Positions 1 through 9,037 are shown, numbered from the stretch's first letter. The stretch: DNA of 64,000 nt from Spirosoma sp. (GCF_026391055.1 NZ_JAPLET010000024.1:287590-351589), one strand, 5' to 3'. Notes: generated from the letters alone by a model not told the origin. A program made the numbers and translations.

Positions 1-26
1 TTGTCAATCTGCTGCGCCAGACGTCG

Positions 27-141
27 GGCGTAGTCTGTGACTACGTCCGGGCGTTATCCGGTCTCTGACCGGTATTAAGAAACTAGCGTATTGCTCCGGT
101 CGGAGACCGGATAACACAAAGACGTAGTCACAGACTACGCC
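27..141. repeat. REP-like long inverted repeat, copy A
   Basis: Two arms of about 45 bases face each other. Each carries a small hairpin (GTAGTC, three bases, GACTAC) followed by the core GTTATCCGGTCTCTGACCGG or its close variant, with about 25 unrelated bases between the arms. The same core and layout recur at 6706-6816 and 16626-16740, always between genes. The copy sits just upstream of a decayed REP-associated transposase, the enzyme type known to mobilise such palindromes. It is read as a REP/BIME-type element. A role as a transcript end or gyrase site is possible but not shown. Confidence 0.7.
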
Positions 142-257
142 TAACCACCGGACCTATTCAACCAACTACGCTTGGTCTAAAAATAATACCAGCAAGCATA
201 AGTAACCCATAGGCGCAAATTCACTTACTTTACCAACATGCAAAAGTCTACCAATCC

Positions 258-802
258 ATGAGTGAAGGCTACATAATAAGAGACCCAGCCGCTACGCATT
301 TTCTTACACTGCAGGTGGTCGACTGGATAGACGTCTTTACCTGACGTATTTATCGGGATATTGTACTGGAAAGTTTAACCTATTGCCGTCAGAAGAAAGG
401 GTTGTTGGTTTACGGCTATGTCATAATGAGTAATCACGTACATGTAATGGTTCGGGCTCGTGATGAGAATTTGCCCGACGTATTACGAGACCTTAAGAAA
501 TTCACCGCTAATCGTATAATCAAGGAAATTAGTAGCAGTGATAGGGAAAGTCGCAGAGACTGGATGCTCAAGCGATTCGAATTTTCGGCTCAACGCCATG
601 TTCGTAACTCCGTCCATCAATTCTGGACACACGAAAATCACCCTATAGAAATTACATCTACTAAGTTTATCAACCAGAAATTAAATTATATTCATGAAAA
701 CCCAGTTCGAGCAGGCTGGTGGAAGAGCCACAGGAATACCTCTACTCAAGCGCTCGCAATTATGGTGGACGTAAAGGATTGATCGAAATTGATTTGATAT
801 AA
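258..802 (+). pseudogene. REP-associated tyrosine transposase (RAYT, IS200-like Y1 family), decayed
   Basis: Reading from ATG 258 gives a typical RAYT start (MSEGYIIRDPAATHFLTLQV), interrupted by a TGA at 342-344 exactly where relatives have an arginine codon. The frame then continues with the HUH motif in VIMSNHVHVM and with YIHENPVRAG, both hallmarks of the family. Near 720 one base, probably a G, is missing. The normal C-terminus (EYLYSSARNYGGRKG) lies in the next frame and ends at 800-802. Two independent lesions make this a pseudogene. It is flanked by REP-like palindromes at 27-141 and 861-889, which fits the known RAYT/REP association. The fragment 402-782 on its own would lack both ends of the enzyme. 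Confidence 0.88.
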
Positions 803-860
803 ACACCATGTCGATATGATAATCGACATATGCTTGGACGCTACAAGCTGATAAGTGACC

Positions 861-889
861 GTTGGGCATAGTCAATGACTATGCCCAAC
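861..889. repeat. Perfect 14-bp inverted repeat beside the transposase pseudogene
   Basis: GTTGGGCATAGTCA is followed by one base and its exact reverse complement. The half GTTGGGCATAGTC occurs again at 16605-16617, directly abutting REP-like copy C, so this is part of the same dispersed palindrome family. It lies 60 bases after the pseudogene end and before the convergent VOC gene, so it may now act as a transcript end. Confidence 0.65.
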
Positions 890-919
890 AACGACCAATA
901 GTTTCTTTATCATTAGTCG

Positions 920-1351
920 CTACGCACTAACCTCCGAAGCCGGTTGCTCCTGCTGGATGTAACTGGGGTCCATGTACATGGTTTCCCAAAGGTGACCGTC
1001 CAGATCCTGAAAGCCGTGGCCGTACATGAAGCCGTGATCCTGCGGCTCATTTGGCGTGGTGGCCCCGGCGGCTACGGCATTGCTTACCCATTCATCGACC
1101 GCTTCCCGACTATTCGACGAAAGGCATATGATGGCTTCGGCACATTTAGCAGTGTCGGCGATCTCTTTCTTTGTGAAGCTTTTAAAGAACTCCTCGACCA
1201 GCAGCATGACGTAAATACTCTCGCTAATGATCATACAGGTGGCCTTTTCGTCCGTAAACTGGGGATTGAAAGTATACCCTAGGCGGGTAAAGAACTCAAT
1301 GGATTTTGTCAGGTCTTTAACGGGTAGATTTACAAAGATTTGGGTTGCCAT
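920..1351 (-). CDS. VOC-fold (glyoxalase/bleomycin-resistance-like) protein
   Basis: A 143-residue cytosolic protein with the paired beta-alpha-beta-beta-beta pattern of the vicinal oxygen chelate superfamily. An N-terminal module starts with FVNLPVKDLTKSIEFF, and a C-terminal module ends with GFQDLDGHLWETMYMDP, where the Glu is the usual last metal ligand. This subgroup, often annotated as a lactoylglutathione lyase relative, has no assigned substrate, so dioxygenase, isomerase or binding functions remain open. It is monocistronic, with a -7-like element just upstream at 1380-1387. Confidence 0.85.
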   Translation of the reverse strand: MATQIFVNLPVKDLTKSIEFFTRLGYTFNPQFTDEKATCMIISESIYVMLLVEEFFKSFTKKEIADTAKCAEAIICLSSNSREAVDEWVSNAVAAGATTPNEPQDHGFMYGHGFQDLDGHLWETMYMDPSYIQQEQPASEVSA

Positions 1352-1379
1352 ACGTAGTTATGTTTAGTTGTTTACTACA

Positions 1380-1387
1380 CAAAAATA
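1380..1387 (-). promoter_or_regulatory. Bacteroidota -7 promoter element of the VOC gene
   Basis: On the minus strand the sequence reads TATTTTTG, an exact TAnnTTTG match, about 28 bases before the start codon at 1351. No clear -33 TTTG was found at the expected distance, so the call rests on the -7 element and its position. Confidence 0.4.
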
Positions 1388-1557
1388 CCAGCCCCAGCCT
1401 GAAGTGAGGGTGTGTAAATGCGGCAATAAAAGGGGTAATTGCGGCAATCTTTGGCCTTCTGGTATAGGGTCGCAAAATCGCGCTCCCGAACTTTTTTTAC
1501 AGAAACATCCTCGCGTCAAACCATGACCTTTCATCACCTTCTAAACCTGCTTTACTC

Positions 1558-2679
1558 ATGATTCGACCGGTATACACTTTCCTATTATTCTCATTTACCC
1601 TACTGCTTTTGGTGGCGTTCAAACCCAAACCGTCGGCAAAACCCATTGTGCTGGCTTATGTAGGCGGTTTTCGCGGACTGGTGGATACCGAGAAAATTGC
1701 TGCCGAAAAAATCACGCATATCAACTACGCCTTTGTGGATGTACGCAAGAACCGGGCGTGGCTACATAACCTCGCTACCGACTCCACCAATTTTAGAAAA
1801 CTGAACTTGCTCAAACGACGCAACCCGGACCTTAAAATACTGATTTCCCTTGGCGGCTGGGCCTGGAGTGAGAACTTCTCCGACGCGGTCGTGAGCGATA
1901 CAGGTCGGGTAGCCTTTGCCGCATCAGCCGTCGACATTGTCCGGGAGTACCAGCTGGATGGTATCGATATTGACTGGGAATACCCCGGCATGAAGGGCGA
2001 AGACAACGTTTTTCGGCCGGAAGACAAAGAGAATTTCACCCTGCTGTTCAAATCCCTGCGCGAACAGCTGAACGGCCTGAAAAAGCAAACGGGCAAAGAC
2101 TACCTGGTTACGACCGCCCTGCCTGGCTTCGAGGCCATTTTTACGCATACCGATATGGCTCAGGCCCAGCAGTATCTGGATTACATCAACGTGATGTCGT
2201 ACGATTTCTTTACGGGAGGTCCACAGGCCGGGCATCATACGAACCTGTACGCATCCGGTAAAGTAGACAAGGAAAGCTCCGGCGATTTGTCGGTGAAGCG
2301 GTATGAACAGGCGGGTGTTCCGGCCAGTAAGCTTTTGCTAGGCATTGCCTTCTATGGTCGGGCCTGGCAGTTGCAAAACGATAATCCCAAAGCACATCCC
2401 AGAACTATTACAAAAGTGGAGCGGGGCGGTGGCTACACGTTTATCAAAGACAGCCTGCTCACCAATCCGGCTTACAAACGCCACTGGGACCGGCGTGCCA
2501 AAGCCCCTTACCTGTACAATGCCGACCTTAAACGGTTTGTCTCCTACGATGACGAGAAATCGGTGAAGGCCAAGTGTGACTACGTGAAGAAAAACGGCCT
2601 GGCAGGTGTGATGTTCTGGGAATACTTCAGCGACCAAAAAATGTATCTGCTGGATGAAATTAACCGGGAGTTACTGTAG
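1558..2679 (+). CDS. GH18 family glycoside hydrolase (chitinase-like)
   Basis: A 373-residue exported protein with a hydrophobic N-terminus (about residues 5-21). It has a complete single GH18 barrel: the catalytic signature DGIDIDWE at residues 134-141, with Glu141 as the general acid, the SLGGWAWS strand-3 motif before it, and NVMSYDFF and MFWEYFSD late in the barrel. GH18 enzymes cleave beta-1,4-GlcNAc linkages by substrate-assisted catalysis, so chitin or chito-oligosaccharide hydrolysis in the periplasm is the best guess. There is no carbohydrate-binding module, and no SusCD genes are adjacent. The protein could also act on endo-GlcNAc glycans. Confidence 0.9.
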   Translation: MIRPVYTFLLFSFTLLLLVAFKPKPSAKPIVLAYVGGFRGLVDTEKIAAEKITHINYAFVDVRKNRAWLHNLATDSTNFRKLNLLKRRNPDLKILISLGGWAWSENFSDAVVSDTGRVAFAASAVDIVREYQLDGIDIDWEYPGMKGEDNVFRPEDKENFTLLFKSLREQLNGLKKQTGKDYLVTTALPGFEAIFTHTDMAQAQQYLDYINVMSYDFFTGGPQAGHHTNLYASGKVDKESSGDLSVKRYEQAGVPASKLLLGIAFYGRAWQLQNDNPKAHPRTITKVERGGGYTFIKDSLLTNPAYKRHWDRRAKAPYLYNADLKRFVSYDDEKSVKAKCDYVKKNGLAGVMFWEYFSDQKMYLLDEINRELL

Positions 2680-2741
2680 CACAGGTTCATTAAAGATAAG
2701 ACAACCATTTATTGCTCATTTATTGACCGTCAACTTATTCT

Positions 2742-3482
2742 ATGGATATATCCACAAATACCATCCTGATTACGGGCGGGGCCTCCGGCATAGGCTGGGC
2801 ACTGGCCGAACGCTTTCTTCAGGCAGGCAGTCAGGTGATCGTCTGCGGACGACGGGCCGACAAGCTACAGGAAGCCCAGCAGAAGTACCCGCAACTCCAC
2901 ATTCGCCAGTGCGACGTGGGGCAAGCTTCCGAACGAGTGGCGCTGCTCGACTGGGTGCGCAGTGATTTCCCGCAGGTCAATGTACTCATCAACAATGCGG
3001 GTATCCAGCGACGGGTGCAACTGACCAACACTCAGGAAGACTGGACCGAAACCCAGGCTGAAATAGCTATCAACCTGGAAGCGCCCATTCATCTATCAAC
3101 GCTGTTCATTCCGCATCTGCGGGAACAGTCTAAAGCCGCCATCGTCAATGTAACCTCCGGACTTGCCTTTGTGCCGGGGGCTTTTGCGCCCGTTTACAGC
3201 GCCACTAAAGCCGCTCTGCATTCGTTTACCATGTCACTGCGGTTTCAATTGACCAAAACCTCGATTGAAGTTATTGAACTTGTGCCTCCGGCTGTCAACA
3301 CGGATTTAGGCGGTACAGGACTGCATAATTTTGGTGTGCCCGTGGGCGATTTTGCTGACGCGATGATAGCGGGTCTGGAAGCCGGCGCTTTGGAAGTCGG
3401 CTATGGCACATCGGAAACGAACCGAAACGCATCTCGGGAGCAGATCGACGCAATTTTCCAGCAGATGAACAGCCGGTTTTAA
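2742..3482 (+). CDS. Short-chain dehydrogenase/reductase (DltE-like)
   Basis: A 246-residue classical SDR. The nucleotide-binding motif TGGASGIG is at residues 11-18, NNAG at 84-87, and the catalytic Ser139, Tyr152 and Lys156 (YSATK) are all present, so it should be an active NAD(P)-dependent oxidoreductase. The substrate is unknown. The sequence resembles the group annotated as DltE or oxidoreductase YdfG-like in Bacteroidota. It lies 62 bases after the GH18 gene on the same strand and could be cotranscribed, but no functional link is evident. Confidence 0.88.
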   Translation: MDISTNTILITGGASGIGWALAERFLQAGSQVIVCGRRADKLQEAQQKYPQLHIRQCDVGQASERVALLDWVRSDFPQVNVLINNAGIQRRVQLTNTQEDWTETQAEIAINLEAPIHLSTLFIPHLREQSKAAIVNVTSGLAFVPGAFAPVYSATKAALHSFTMSLRFQLTKTSIEVIELVPPAVNTDLGGTGLHNFGVPVGDFADAMIAGLEAGALEVGYGTSETNRNASREQIDAIFQQMNSRF

Positions 3483-3526
3483 TGAGCAAAAGAAGCCTTT
3501 CCCACGAAAAAGGGGAGTGAATACAG

Positions 3527-3554
3527 GGGTCTGTCATCCATACATGACAGACCC
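3527..3554. terminator. Hairpin after the SDR gene
   Basis: A perfect 11-bp stem (GGGTCTGTCAT) with a 6-base loop lies 45 bases after the SDR stop codon. There is no strong T-tract, but its placement between two units fits a transcript end. Confidence 0.6.
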
Positions 3555-3640
3555 TAACTATTTACGCATATTCCCAAACAATGCCATTTAGTAGGCTGTT
3601 CAGCCTCAAAATAGCAACAGAACTAACTGAACTCAACGCC

Positions 3641-4231
3641 ATGACAAATCAAGATCACAATCAGTCAACCCCCTGGGGCCTTCTATCAGCAAAGGCAATT
3701 ATATATGTGGCTATTGGAGCCTTCATATTCGCATTTTCCGGTTCATTTACGGCAGTATCAGGTAGCATTCTGGCGGCATTATTTATGCTGGCGGGCGTTT
3801 TTCAGCTCTTATTTTCGAGACGGAACAAAACTACCGATACCTCCAACATCTGGGGTCTGATGTACGGCTTCAGCGACATCGGTTTCGGTATCGCCATCCT
3901 CATTTATTCGCTGGGCGATTCGGACAGCATCGTACAAACGCTTGCCTTCTGGGCGTTGCTGTATGCCATTTTACAATCCGTACAGGCTATGTATTCGTTT
4001 ATTGCCGCAAGGGGTGGAACAAGCGCACCGCTCAAGAGCATGTTAACGCATGGCGTCACGGTGCTGGTATCGGGGGGTATGTCGTATGTGCTGTTAACGT
4101 TTGCAACGGGCTTTAATGAGTCCATGCACCTGTCCGGTCTATTTACCATTGGGCTGGGTGTCCTTCTTTTCGTACTGATCCAGTTGATGCGCGCCCAAAA
4201 AGCCAACGAGACCGAGCATCGCGTTGGGTAA
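3641..4231 (+). CDS. HdeD-like DUF308 membrane protein
   Basis: About 196 residues from ATG 3641. An in-frame ATG at 3581 would add a 20-residue polar leader that is not typical of the family, so the inner start is preferred. Six hydrophobic segments, several rich in Gly and Ser, are arranged in the repeated two-helix units of DUF308/HdeD proteins. Enterobacterial HdeD is an inner-membrane protein linked to acid stress. The role here is not known. The gene ends in a bidirectional hairpin shared with the convergent monooxygenase-like gene. Confidence 0.8.
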   Translation: MTNQDHNQSTPWGLLSAKAIIYVAIGAFIFAFSGSFTAVSGSILAALFMLAGVFQLLFSRRNKTTDTSNIWGLMYGFSDIGFGIAILIYSLGDSDSIVQTLAFWALLYAILQSVQAMYSFIAARGGTSAPLKSMLTHGVTVLVSGGMSYVLLTFATGFNESMHLSGLFTIGLGVLLFVLIQLMRAQKANETEHRVG

Positions 4232-4241
4232 CCGGAATTCT

Positions 4242-4266
4242 ACCCGACAGCCTCTGGCTGTCGGGT
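4242..4266. terminator. Bidirectional hairpin between convergent genes
   Basis: A perfect 11-bp stem (ACCCGACAGCC) with a 3-base loop fills the 37-base gap between two convergent stop codons at 4231 and 4269. It probably ends both transcripts. Confidence 0.75.
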
Positions 4267-4268
4267 AC

Positions 4269-4835
4269 TTACCGATAGAGCCATTTGGCAACAAGCCGGG
4301 TGTAGCGGGGCATGATAACAAACGTCATGAGCGCTACAATGAGCATGCTTATCAGCAACGGCTTGAACAGTGAGAACGACAAAACAGGAAGTGCCGAAAA
4401 AAGGGGCGAAAGCACCAGCGGGACAAGTACAGACAATGGAAAAATAGCTGACCACGTCAGCAGAAACTGCTTATACGGGGGTGCTATTTTTCTGGTTTCC
4501 GGCGGAGTAAACCAAAACTCAAGTCCTGTCTTTATTTCTATCTTCTCGTCCGTGTTCAGAAACGGACGCACCTTCTCGACCATCTGCCTGCGCGTATCAG
4601 ATTCCAGCCAGTGGCGTAGCGTCGTTTCGGATGCGAAATGCAGGACAATGGTATACTCGTCGTTCTGGCCGTGGGGTTTGATGATGTTCACTCCGCGATG
4701 CCCGGTGGCTCCTTGGGCTAGTTCTACCATGTCTTTCAACCAATTCTCATATGCCTGAACCTGGTTTTTATATGGCCGTTGCACAATGATGGTCGTAACG
4801 GCACTCTCGATTTCGATGGGGATACGAGCTGACAT
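4269..4835 (-). CDS. Antibiotic biosynthesis monooxygenase (ABM) domain protein with C-terminal membrane helices
   Basis: In this 188-residue protein, residues 10-105 form a ferredoxin-like ABM domain. It carries the pattern TTIIVQRPYKNQVQAYENWL, and TGHRG and HFASETTLRHWLES follow. Residues about 125-180 hold two transmembrane helices. This fusion of a soluble ABM domain with a membrane tail is a known architecture (sometimes called antibiotic biosynthesis monooxygenase-like or DUF-type membrane proteins) without a settled substrate. The ABM face should lie in the cytoplasm, which suggests oxidation or binding of a membrane-associated small molecule such as a quinone. That role is inference. 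Confidence 0.8.
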   Translation of the reverse strand: MSARIPIEIESAVTTIIVQRPYKNQVQAYENWLKDMVELAQGATGHRGVNIIKPHGQNDEYTIVLHFASETTLRHWLESDTRRQMVEKVRPFLNTDEKIEIKTGLEFWFTPPETRKIAPPYKQFLLTWSAIFPLSVLVPLVLSPLFSALPVLSFSLFKPLLISMLIVALMTFVIMPRYTRLVAKWLYR

Positions 4836-5104
4836 AACGTGAATTCTTTTAAACTAAAGGGAAGCTTTTTTTGGGTGCACAAAGTAAAAAATATTACTCC
4901 AGCGAAATAAGCCGCTCTATCATTAATACATTATCAATTCCCTTCCCTGGATAATAAGATACTATTAACTCAAACAAATTTGCCTGATGCGAACAATTAC
5001 CGTCATCCAGGCGGAACGGTAAAAGCCGCTAACTATCTTCGGCCCATGGCAGAGCCTCTACGTCGATAGCCAACTCCCCACGGCCGGTAGCAAGCAATCA
5101 TCCA

Positions 5105-6673
5105 ATGAAAAAACAGTTACTTACAATTATTTTTACCCTGGCTATGGTCTGGCAGGCATTAGCTCAATCGACACATTTATCTGGCCAGAAGGTCGATTAT
5201 ACCAATCCAGTAATTGAAGGTGATTTTGCGGACCCTTCCATCATTCGGGTAGGTAATACTTATTTCGCCGTTGGTACATCCTCGGAGTGGGGGCCAGCCT
5301 TTCCCATTTATACCTCAAAAGACCTTGTAAATTGGACTTATATAGGCCCGGCCTTTAACCAATTACCTCAGTGGACGATGGGTAGCTACTGGGCTCCCGA
5401 GCTATTCTATGAGAAGGGTACTTATTTTCTGTATTATACCGCTCGACGAAAAACCGACCAGCGATCATTTATCGGTGTGGCCACCACACATGACCTGACC
5501 AAGGGTTTCACCGACCATGGCTTATTACTCGAATGGACAGCCGAAGCGATTGATCCCTTTATCATCGACGATGCCGGTAAACGGTTTATAACCTGGAAAG
5601 CCTACGGGTTAGATCGAGGCAGAAGCATCGAAATACTGGGGGCCGAACTGTCGGCCAACGGACTTAAGGTTAGTGGCCCTGCTTTCTCGCTTATCAAGGC
5701 GGAGGCAGGCAACTGGGAAAAAGGAGGAGCCGAAGGACAGGCAATTTTCAAACGGGGTAACTACTATTATATGCTCTACTCGGGCAACGCCTGTTGCGGT
5801 TTACAGTGTAACTATCAGGTCGGTATAGCGCGGGCTCAAACCTTGCAGGGGCCATGGGAAAAGTATGCAAACAATCCGCTATTAGTTAGTGATTCCACCT
5901 GGAAATGCCCCGGACATGGTACCGTAGTGGTAACGCCCGATCAGCGATACTTCTACTTACACCATGCCTACAATGGTATTGACTTTACCTTAACCGGACG
6001 TCAGGGTGTACTCAGTGAGTTGATCTGGGATGAGCAAAGTCAATGGCCCGCTTTTCGGTATGGACGCTCTACGCCCACTCAGGCTGAATCACCGCTACAG
6101 GCCAAACAAGTACGGCAGTCAAACCTGACGATTGATTTTAGCCACCCCTCTAAAAAAGCCCCCTGGGTATGGGATGTGAGCCTTCCCAAGCCTGTCTATC
6201 GGGTACAGCAGGGCCAGTTGCAGCTCGTCAATCAGGGCTCAAGCCAGACGGGTACCTTTCTGGGTCTAGTCATCAAAAAAGGCGCCTTTACCCTGTCGGC
6301 CAACATCATTCCCCAGATTGATCTGCTTCAAAGTTTGTGTATATATGGAGATGCCCAAAATCAACTAGGCATTGGTATCAGGTCTGGATTTCTTGAGTTA
6401 TGGCAGCTTAAAGCCGGAACGCGTAGTGTTCTGAAGACGCAGTCCATACCAGCCGGTACCTCTTCAGTTACGCTGCAAATACGAAGTCGGGGGCAGCATT
6501 TGTATGAGTTTGGCTGGGGTACTAAAACTGGTGGACTTAACCTCATAACGGATGCTCCATTGAATGGGTCTTTTCTACCTCGCTGGGACCGTGCACCCCG
6601 TGTTGGCATTGGCCTGCTTGGCAAAAACAACGCAAGCAGTCTAGTACGAACCATAACGGCTCACTATGACTAA
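5105..6673 (+). CDS. GH43 family glycoside hydrolase (xylosidase/arabinofuranosidase-like)
   Basis: A 522-residue secreted protein with a signal peptide (residues 1-20, cut after ALA). The five-bladed GH43 propeller spans about residues 32-320. The catalytic base is Asp43 in FADPS, the pKa-setting residue is Asp150 in AIDPF, and the general acid is Glu210 in GGAEGQ. All three are present, so it should be active. A C-terminal beta-sandwich (about 330-520) is of the concanavalin-like type found in many GH43 enzymes. The likely substrates are arabinan or xylan side chains in the periplasm. It stands alone with no transporter next to it. Confidence 0.9.
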   Translation: MKKQLLTIIFTLAMVWQALAQSTHLSGQKVDYTNPVIEGDFADPSIIRVGNTYFAVGTSSEWGPAFPIYTSKDLVNWTYIGPAFNQLPQWTMGSYWAPELFYEKGTYFLYYTARRKTDQRSFIGVATTHDLTKGFTDHGLLLEWTAEAIDPFIIDDAGKRFITWKAYGLDRGRSIEILGAELSANGLKVSGPAFSLIKAEAGNWEKGGAEGQAIFKRGNYYYMLYSGNACCGLQCNYQVGIARAQTLQGPWEKYANNPLLVSDSTWKCPGHGTVVVTPDQRYFYLHHAYNGIDFTLTGRQGVLSELIWDEQSQWPAFRYGRSTPTQAESPLQAKQVRQSNLTIDFSHPSKKAPWVWDVSLPKPVYRVQQGQLQLVNQGSSQTGTFLGLVIKKGAFTLSANIIPQIDLLQSLCIYGDAQNQLGIGIRSGFLELWQLKAGTRSVLKTQSIPAGTSSVTLQIRSRGQHLYEFGWGTKTGGLNLITDAPLNGSFLPRWDRAPRVGIGLLGKNNASSLVRTITAHYD

Positions 6674-6705
6674 GTTCAGTGACTTTGTTCAGAAAACTTC
6701 GTTAA

Positions 6706-6816
6706 CCGTAGTTGTAAACTACGTCGTAGCGTTATCCGGTCAGAGCCCAGTGTGCTAAATAAGCTACTCCCACCGGTCTCTGACCGGATAACGCTACGAC
6801 GTAGGCACAGACTATG
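6706..6816. repeat. REP-like long inverted repeat, copy B
   Basis: It has the same layout as copy A: a small hairpin at each outer edge, the core GTTATCCGGTCAGAG in the left arm and its full-length complement in the right arm, with about 25 unrelated bases between. The arms agree for roughly 25 bases around CTACGTCGTAGCGTTATCCG. It sits between the convergent stops of the GH43 and esterase genes. Confidence 0.7.
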
Positions 6817-6840
6817 TCGAGCAACAAACAAAGTATTCGC

Positions 6841-7959
6841 TCACTTCTTCTTCCCTCCTTTCACCATCTCCGTCGACAGATTTTTGGTGAAGAACGGCAG
6901 CATTTTCTGTTCGATGCGCTCGCCGATTCGGTTGATGTGGTCGCCATCGTACTCTTCGTAGGTATGCGGGATGCTGTAATTGGTGAGCATGGCGTCCAGT
7001 ATCTTGTTGTTGGCGGCTATACTGGCATCTTTTGAGCCCGCGTCAAAAGCCAGCGCGTGCAGTTGTTTGATGTTATTGATGTACTGATCGAGGGTGGCGA
7101 GGGGCGCGTTGGCAGCCCATTTGGCCGTAACCATCGGTTGTGCCTCCCCTTCTTTCACCGGCAAATCCAGAAAGAACGGGGCCTTTGTGGGATTAGGCGA
7201 CCACGATGCCGCTGACGCAAACATGGCTTTGGTGCCAAAGTCGGCTTTTTCCAGGTCGGCCACCGTTTTTACAGCTTCCATGCGGGTTGCCATCTGCGGG
7301 TTAGCGGAGCCACCCATATTCGGCACCATGCAGCAGGGGCTTAACAGGTACAAACTGGAGAAGATCTCGGGGTGCTTCTGCCCGATGCGAATGGTGCCGT
7401 AACCGCCCATCGAATGACCCGCCAGCCCGCGACTGACGGCTTGCGGAAGGGTGCGATAGTTTTTGTCGACATACGCTACCAGTTCATCAGCCACAAAATC
7501 TTCCCAGTTGCCAATCGTTACCGAGTTGGAATACATACTGCCGAAATACCGGTTGTAGGCATTGGGCGTTACGATAATAAACTCCCCCGATTTACCATCG
7601 GCCAGCGTTTTATCGACCACGGCGGGCAGGTTGATCCAGTGTTTTGTTAACCCGTACCATTTATCGTCGCTGTCGGTAAAGCCGTGCAGAAAATAGATGA
7701 CGGGATACCTGCGTTTTTTGTCGGTTTGGTAGCTGGGCGGCAAATACACCGACACATCCCGATCCGGCGAGTCACCAGCCAGATTACCTTCCAGCCCTTT
7801 GCCGTGTACTTTTATGCGTTCCACTTTACCGGCTTTGACGGGACTGTCCTGACTGTGGCCTGGTATGGCAAAGAGTATACCTAAAATACCCAGCATCAGC
7901 AGGGACCGAACTAAACGAGTTGATTGTGTTGATTGGCGATTCATAGAGTTAACGTTCAT
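6841..7959 (-). CDS. Secreted esterase of the PF00756 (esterase D / feruloyl esterase-like) family
   Basis: A 372-residue exported alpha/beta-hydrolase with a hydrophobic signal at about residues 17-36. The oxyanion segment YFLHGFTDS precedes the nucleophile elbow GHSMGG (Ser183), and the histidine lies in DGDHINR near residue 343. The family includes S-formylglutathione hydrolase, feruloyl and acetyl-xylan esterases and mycolyltransferases. With an export signal, a carbohydrate esterase is most likely. It lies 34 bases after the iminopeptidase-like gene on the same strand, so the two are probably one operon. Confidence 0.85.
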   Translation of the reverse strand: MNVNSMNRQSTQSTRLVRSLLMLGILGILFAIPGHSQDSPVKAGKVERIKVHGKGLEGNLAGDSPDRDVSVYLPPSYQTDKKRRYPVIYFLHGFTDSDDKWYGLTKHWINLPAVVDKTLADGKSGEFIIVTPNAYNRYFGSMYSNSVTIGNWEDFVADELVAYVDKNYRTLPQAVSRGLAGHSMGGYGTIRIGQKHPEIFSSLYLLSPCCMVPNMGGSANPQMATRMEAVKTVADLEKADFGTKAMFASAASWSPNPTKAPFFLDLPVKEGEAQPMVTAKWAANAPLATLDQYINNIKQLHALAFDAGSKDASIAANNKILDAMLTNYSIPHTYEEYDGDHINRIGERIEQKMLPFFTKNLSTEMVKGGKKK

Positions 7960-7993
7960 GGCGACAGAAGAACGGAAAACGTCTTTTTTACTT

Positions 7994-9037
7994 TTACAGC
8001 GTCACCTTCTTCTCCCCTTGATCAACGCCTTTTATAAATTTGATCAGGCCATTCATATACGTTTTCTGGTCGTCGTACATGGACATGTGGCTGCCGTTGG
8101 GGCAGTAGAGATAGCTGCCGTTGGGCAGTTGGGTGGCCATCCATTTCATATGCTCCGGGTCCATGGTGTCGTATTGAGCACCGATGGTCAGCGTGGGCAC
8201 GGTAATTTTCGGGAGGTCGGCTTTGCGGTCCCAGTTGACGAGGTTGCCCGCAATACCAAATTCGCTTGGTCCCTGCATGGTCACGTACAGCGACTGGTTC
8301 GTTTTGTTCAGGGCACGGGTCATGGGTTCGGGCCACTGGTCGAGGGGTAGCCGACAGATGTGTTTGGCGTAGAAGTTTGGCAGGAGCAGTTCCATGTACC
8401 GGGGACTTGTATACGCGCCTTTGGCTTCGATGTCGTTCACCTCTTTCACGACGGCGGGGTCCATCTGTTTTGCCAGCACGTTATCGGCATACTTGCCGTA
8501 GTCGGGGCAACTGGACATCATGTTCGAGATCACCAGTCCCTTCAGATTCTTACCATATTTAAGCGCGTATTCGGTCGCCAGAATACCACCCCACGAGTGG
8601 CCCAGCAGGTAGAAATTGTCGGATGTCAGGTTCAGGGCCGCCCGCACCTGCTCTACTTCTTCCACGTAACGCGGCAAATCCCAAAAGGTCGTGTCGTTCG
8701 GATTGTCGGAGTTGCCCGTGCCTAACTGATCGTAGTAGATAAACTCGATGCCTTCAGCGGGCAGAAAGCTTTCCATTACTTCAAAGTACTCGTGTGTGGC
8801 ACCGGGTCCACCGTTAAGGAGCAGCAGTTTGATTTTCGGGTTGTTGCCAAAGCGTTTCGTCCAGACGTTGAAGTTGCCCTTGGGTGTTTTGATCGGCACA
8901 AAACGCATTCCGCCGGTAGCCACTCCGCTCGTATCCGACGTAAAATAGCTTTTGAGGGTAGTGGTATCCGTTTCGGACGACCGGCACGACCAGCTTAACG
9001 CAGCCGTAAAAAGAAGGAGTAAGCAGAGGTATTTCAT
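7994..9037 (-). CDS. Proline iminopeptidase-family alpha/beta hydrolase, lipoprotein
   Basis: From ATG 9037 this gives 347 residues beginning with a lipoprotein signal (MKYLCLLLLFTAALSWSC, lipobox Cys18). An upstream in-frame ATG at 9070 would bury the signal and is rejected. The sequence follows the TIGR01250 pattern: GGPG near residue 76 forms the oxyanion site, YYDQLGTGNS follows, and GHSWGG holds the nucleophile (Ser148). The Asp in GAQYDTM and the His in GSHMS complete the triad. Members remove N-terminal proline from peptides or hydrolyse amino-acid amides. Lipid anchoring suggests envelope peptide scavenging. Confidence 0.87.
   Translation of the reverse strand: MKYLCLLLLFTAALSWSCRSSETDTTTLKSYFTSDTSGVATGGMRFVPIKTPKGNFNVWTKRFGNNPKIKLLLLNGGPGATHEYFEVMESFLPAEGIEFIYYDQLGTGNSDNPNDTTFWDLPRYVEEVEQVRAALNLTSDNFYLLGHSWGGILATEYALKYGKNLKGLVISNMMSSCPDYGKYADNVLAKQMDPAVVKEVNDIEAKGAYTSPRYMELLLPNFYAKHICRLPLDQWPEPMTRALNKTNQSLYVTMQGPSEFGIAGNLVNWDRKADLPKITVPTLTIGAQYDTMDPEHMKWMATQLPNGSYLYCPNGSHMSMYDDQKTYMNGLIKFIKGVDQGEKKVTL

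Noticed and set aside
402..782. Intact 126-residue transposase
   Set aside because: The frame begins inside the conserved region and ends in a shifted C-terminus. Adding upstream and downstream frames restores the family sequence, so it is a pseudogene fragment.
4997..5022. TTACCGT...ACGGTAA inverted repeat upstream of the first GH43 gene
   Set aside because: Arms of only 7 bases with a 12-base spacer are expected by chance in a sequence of this size, and no second copy was found.
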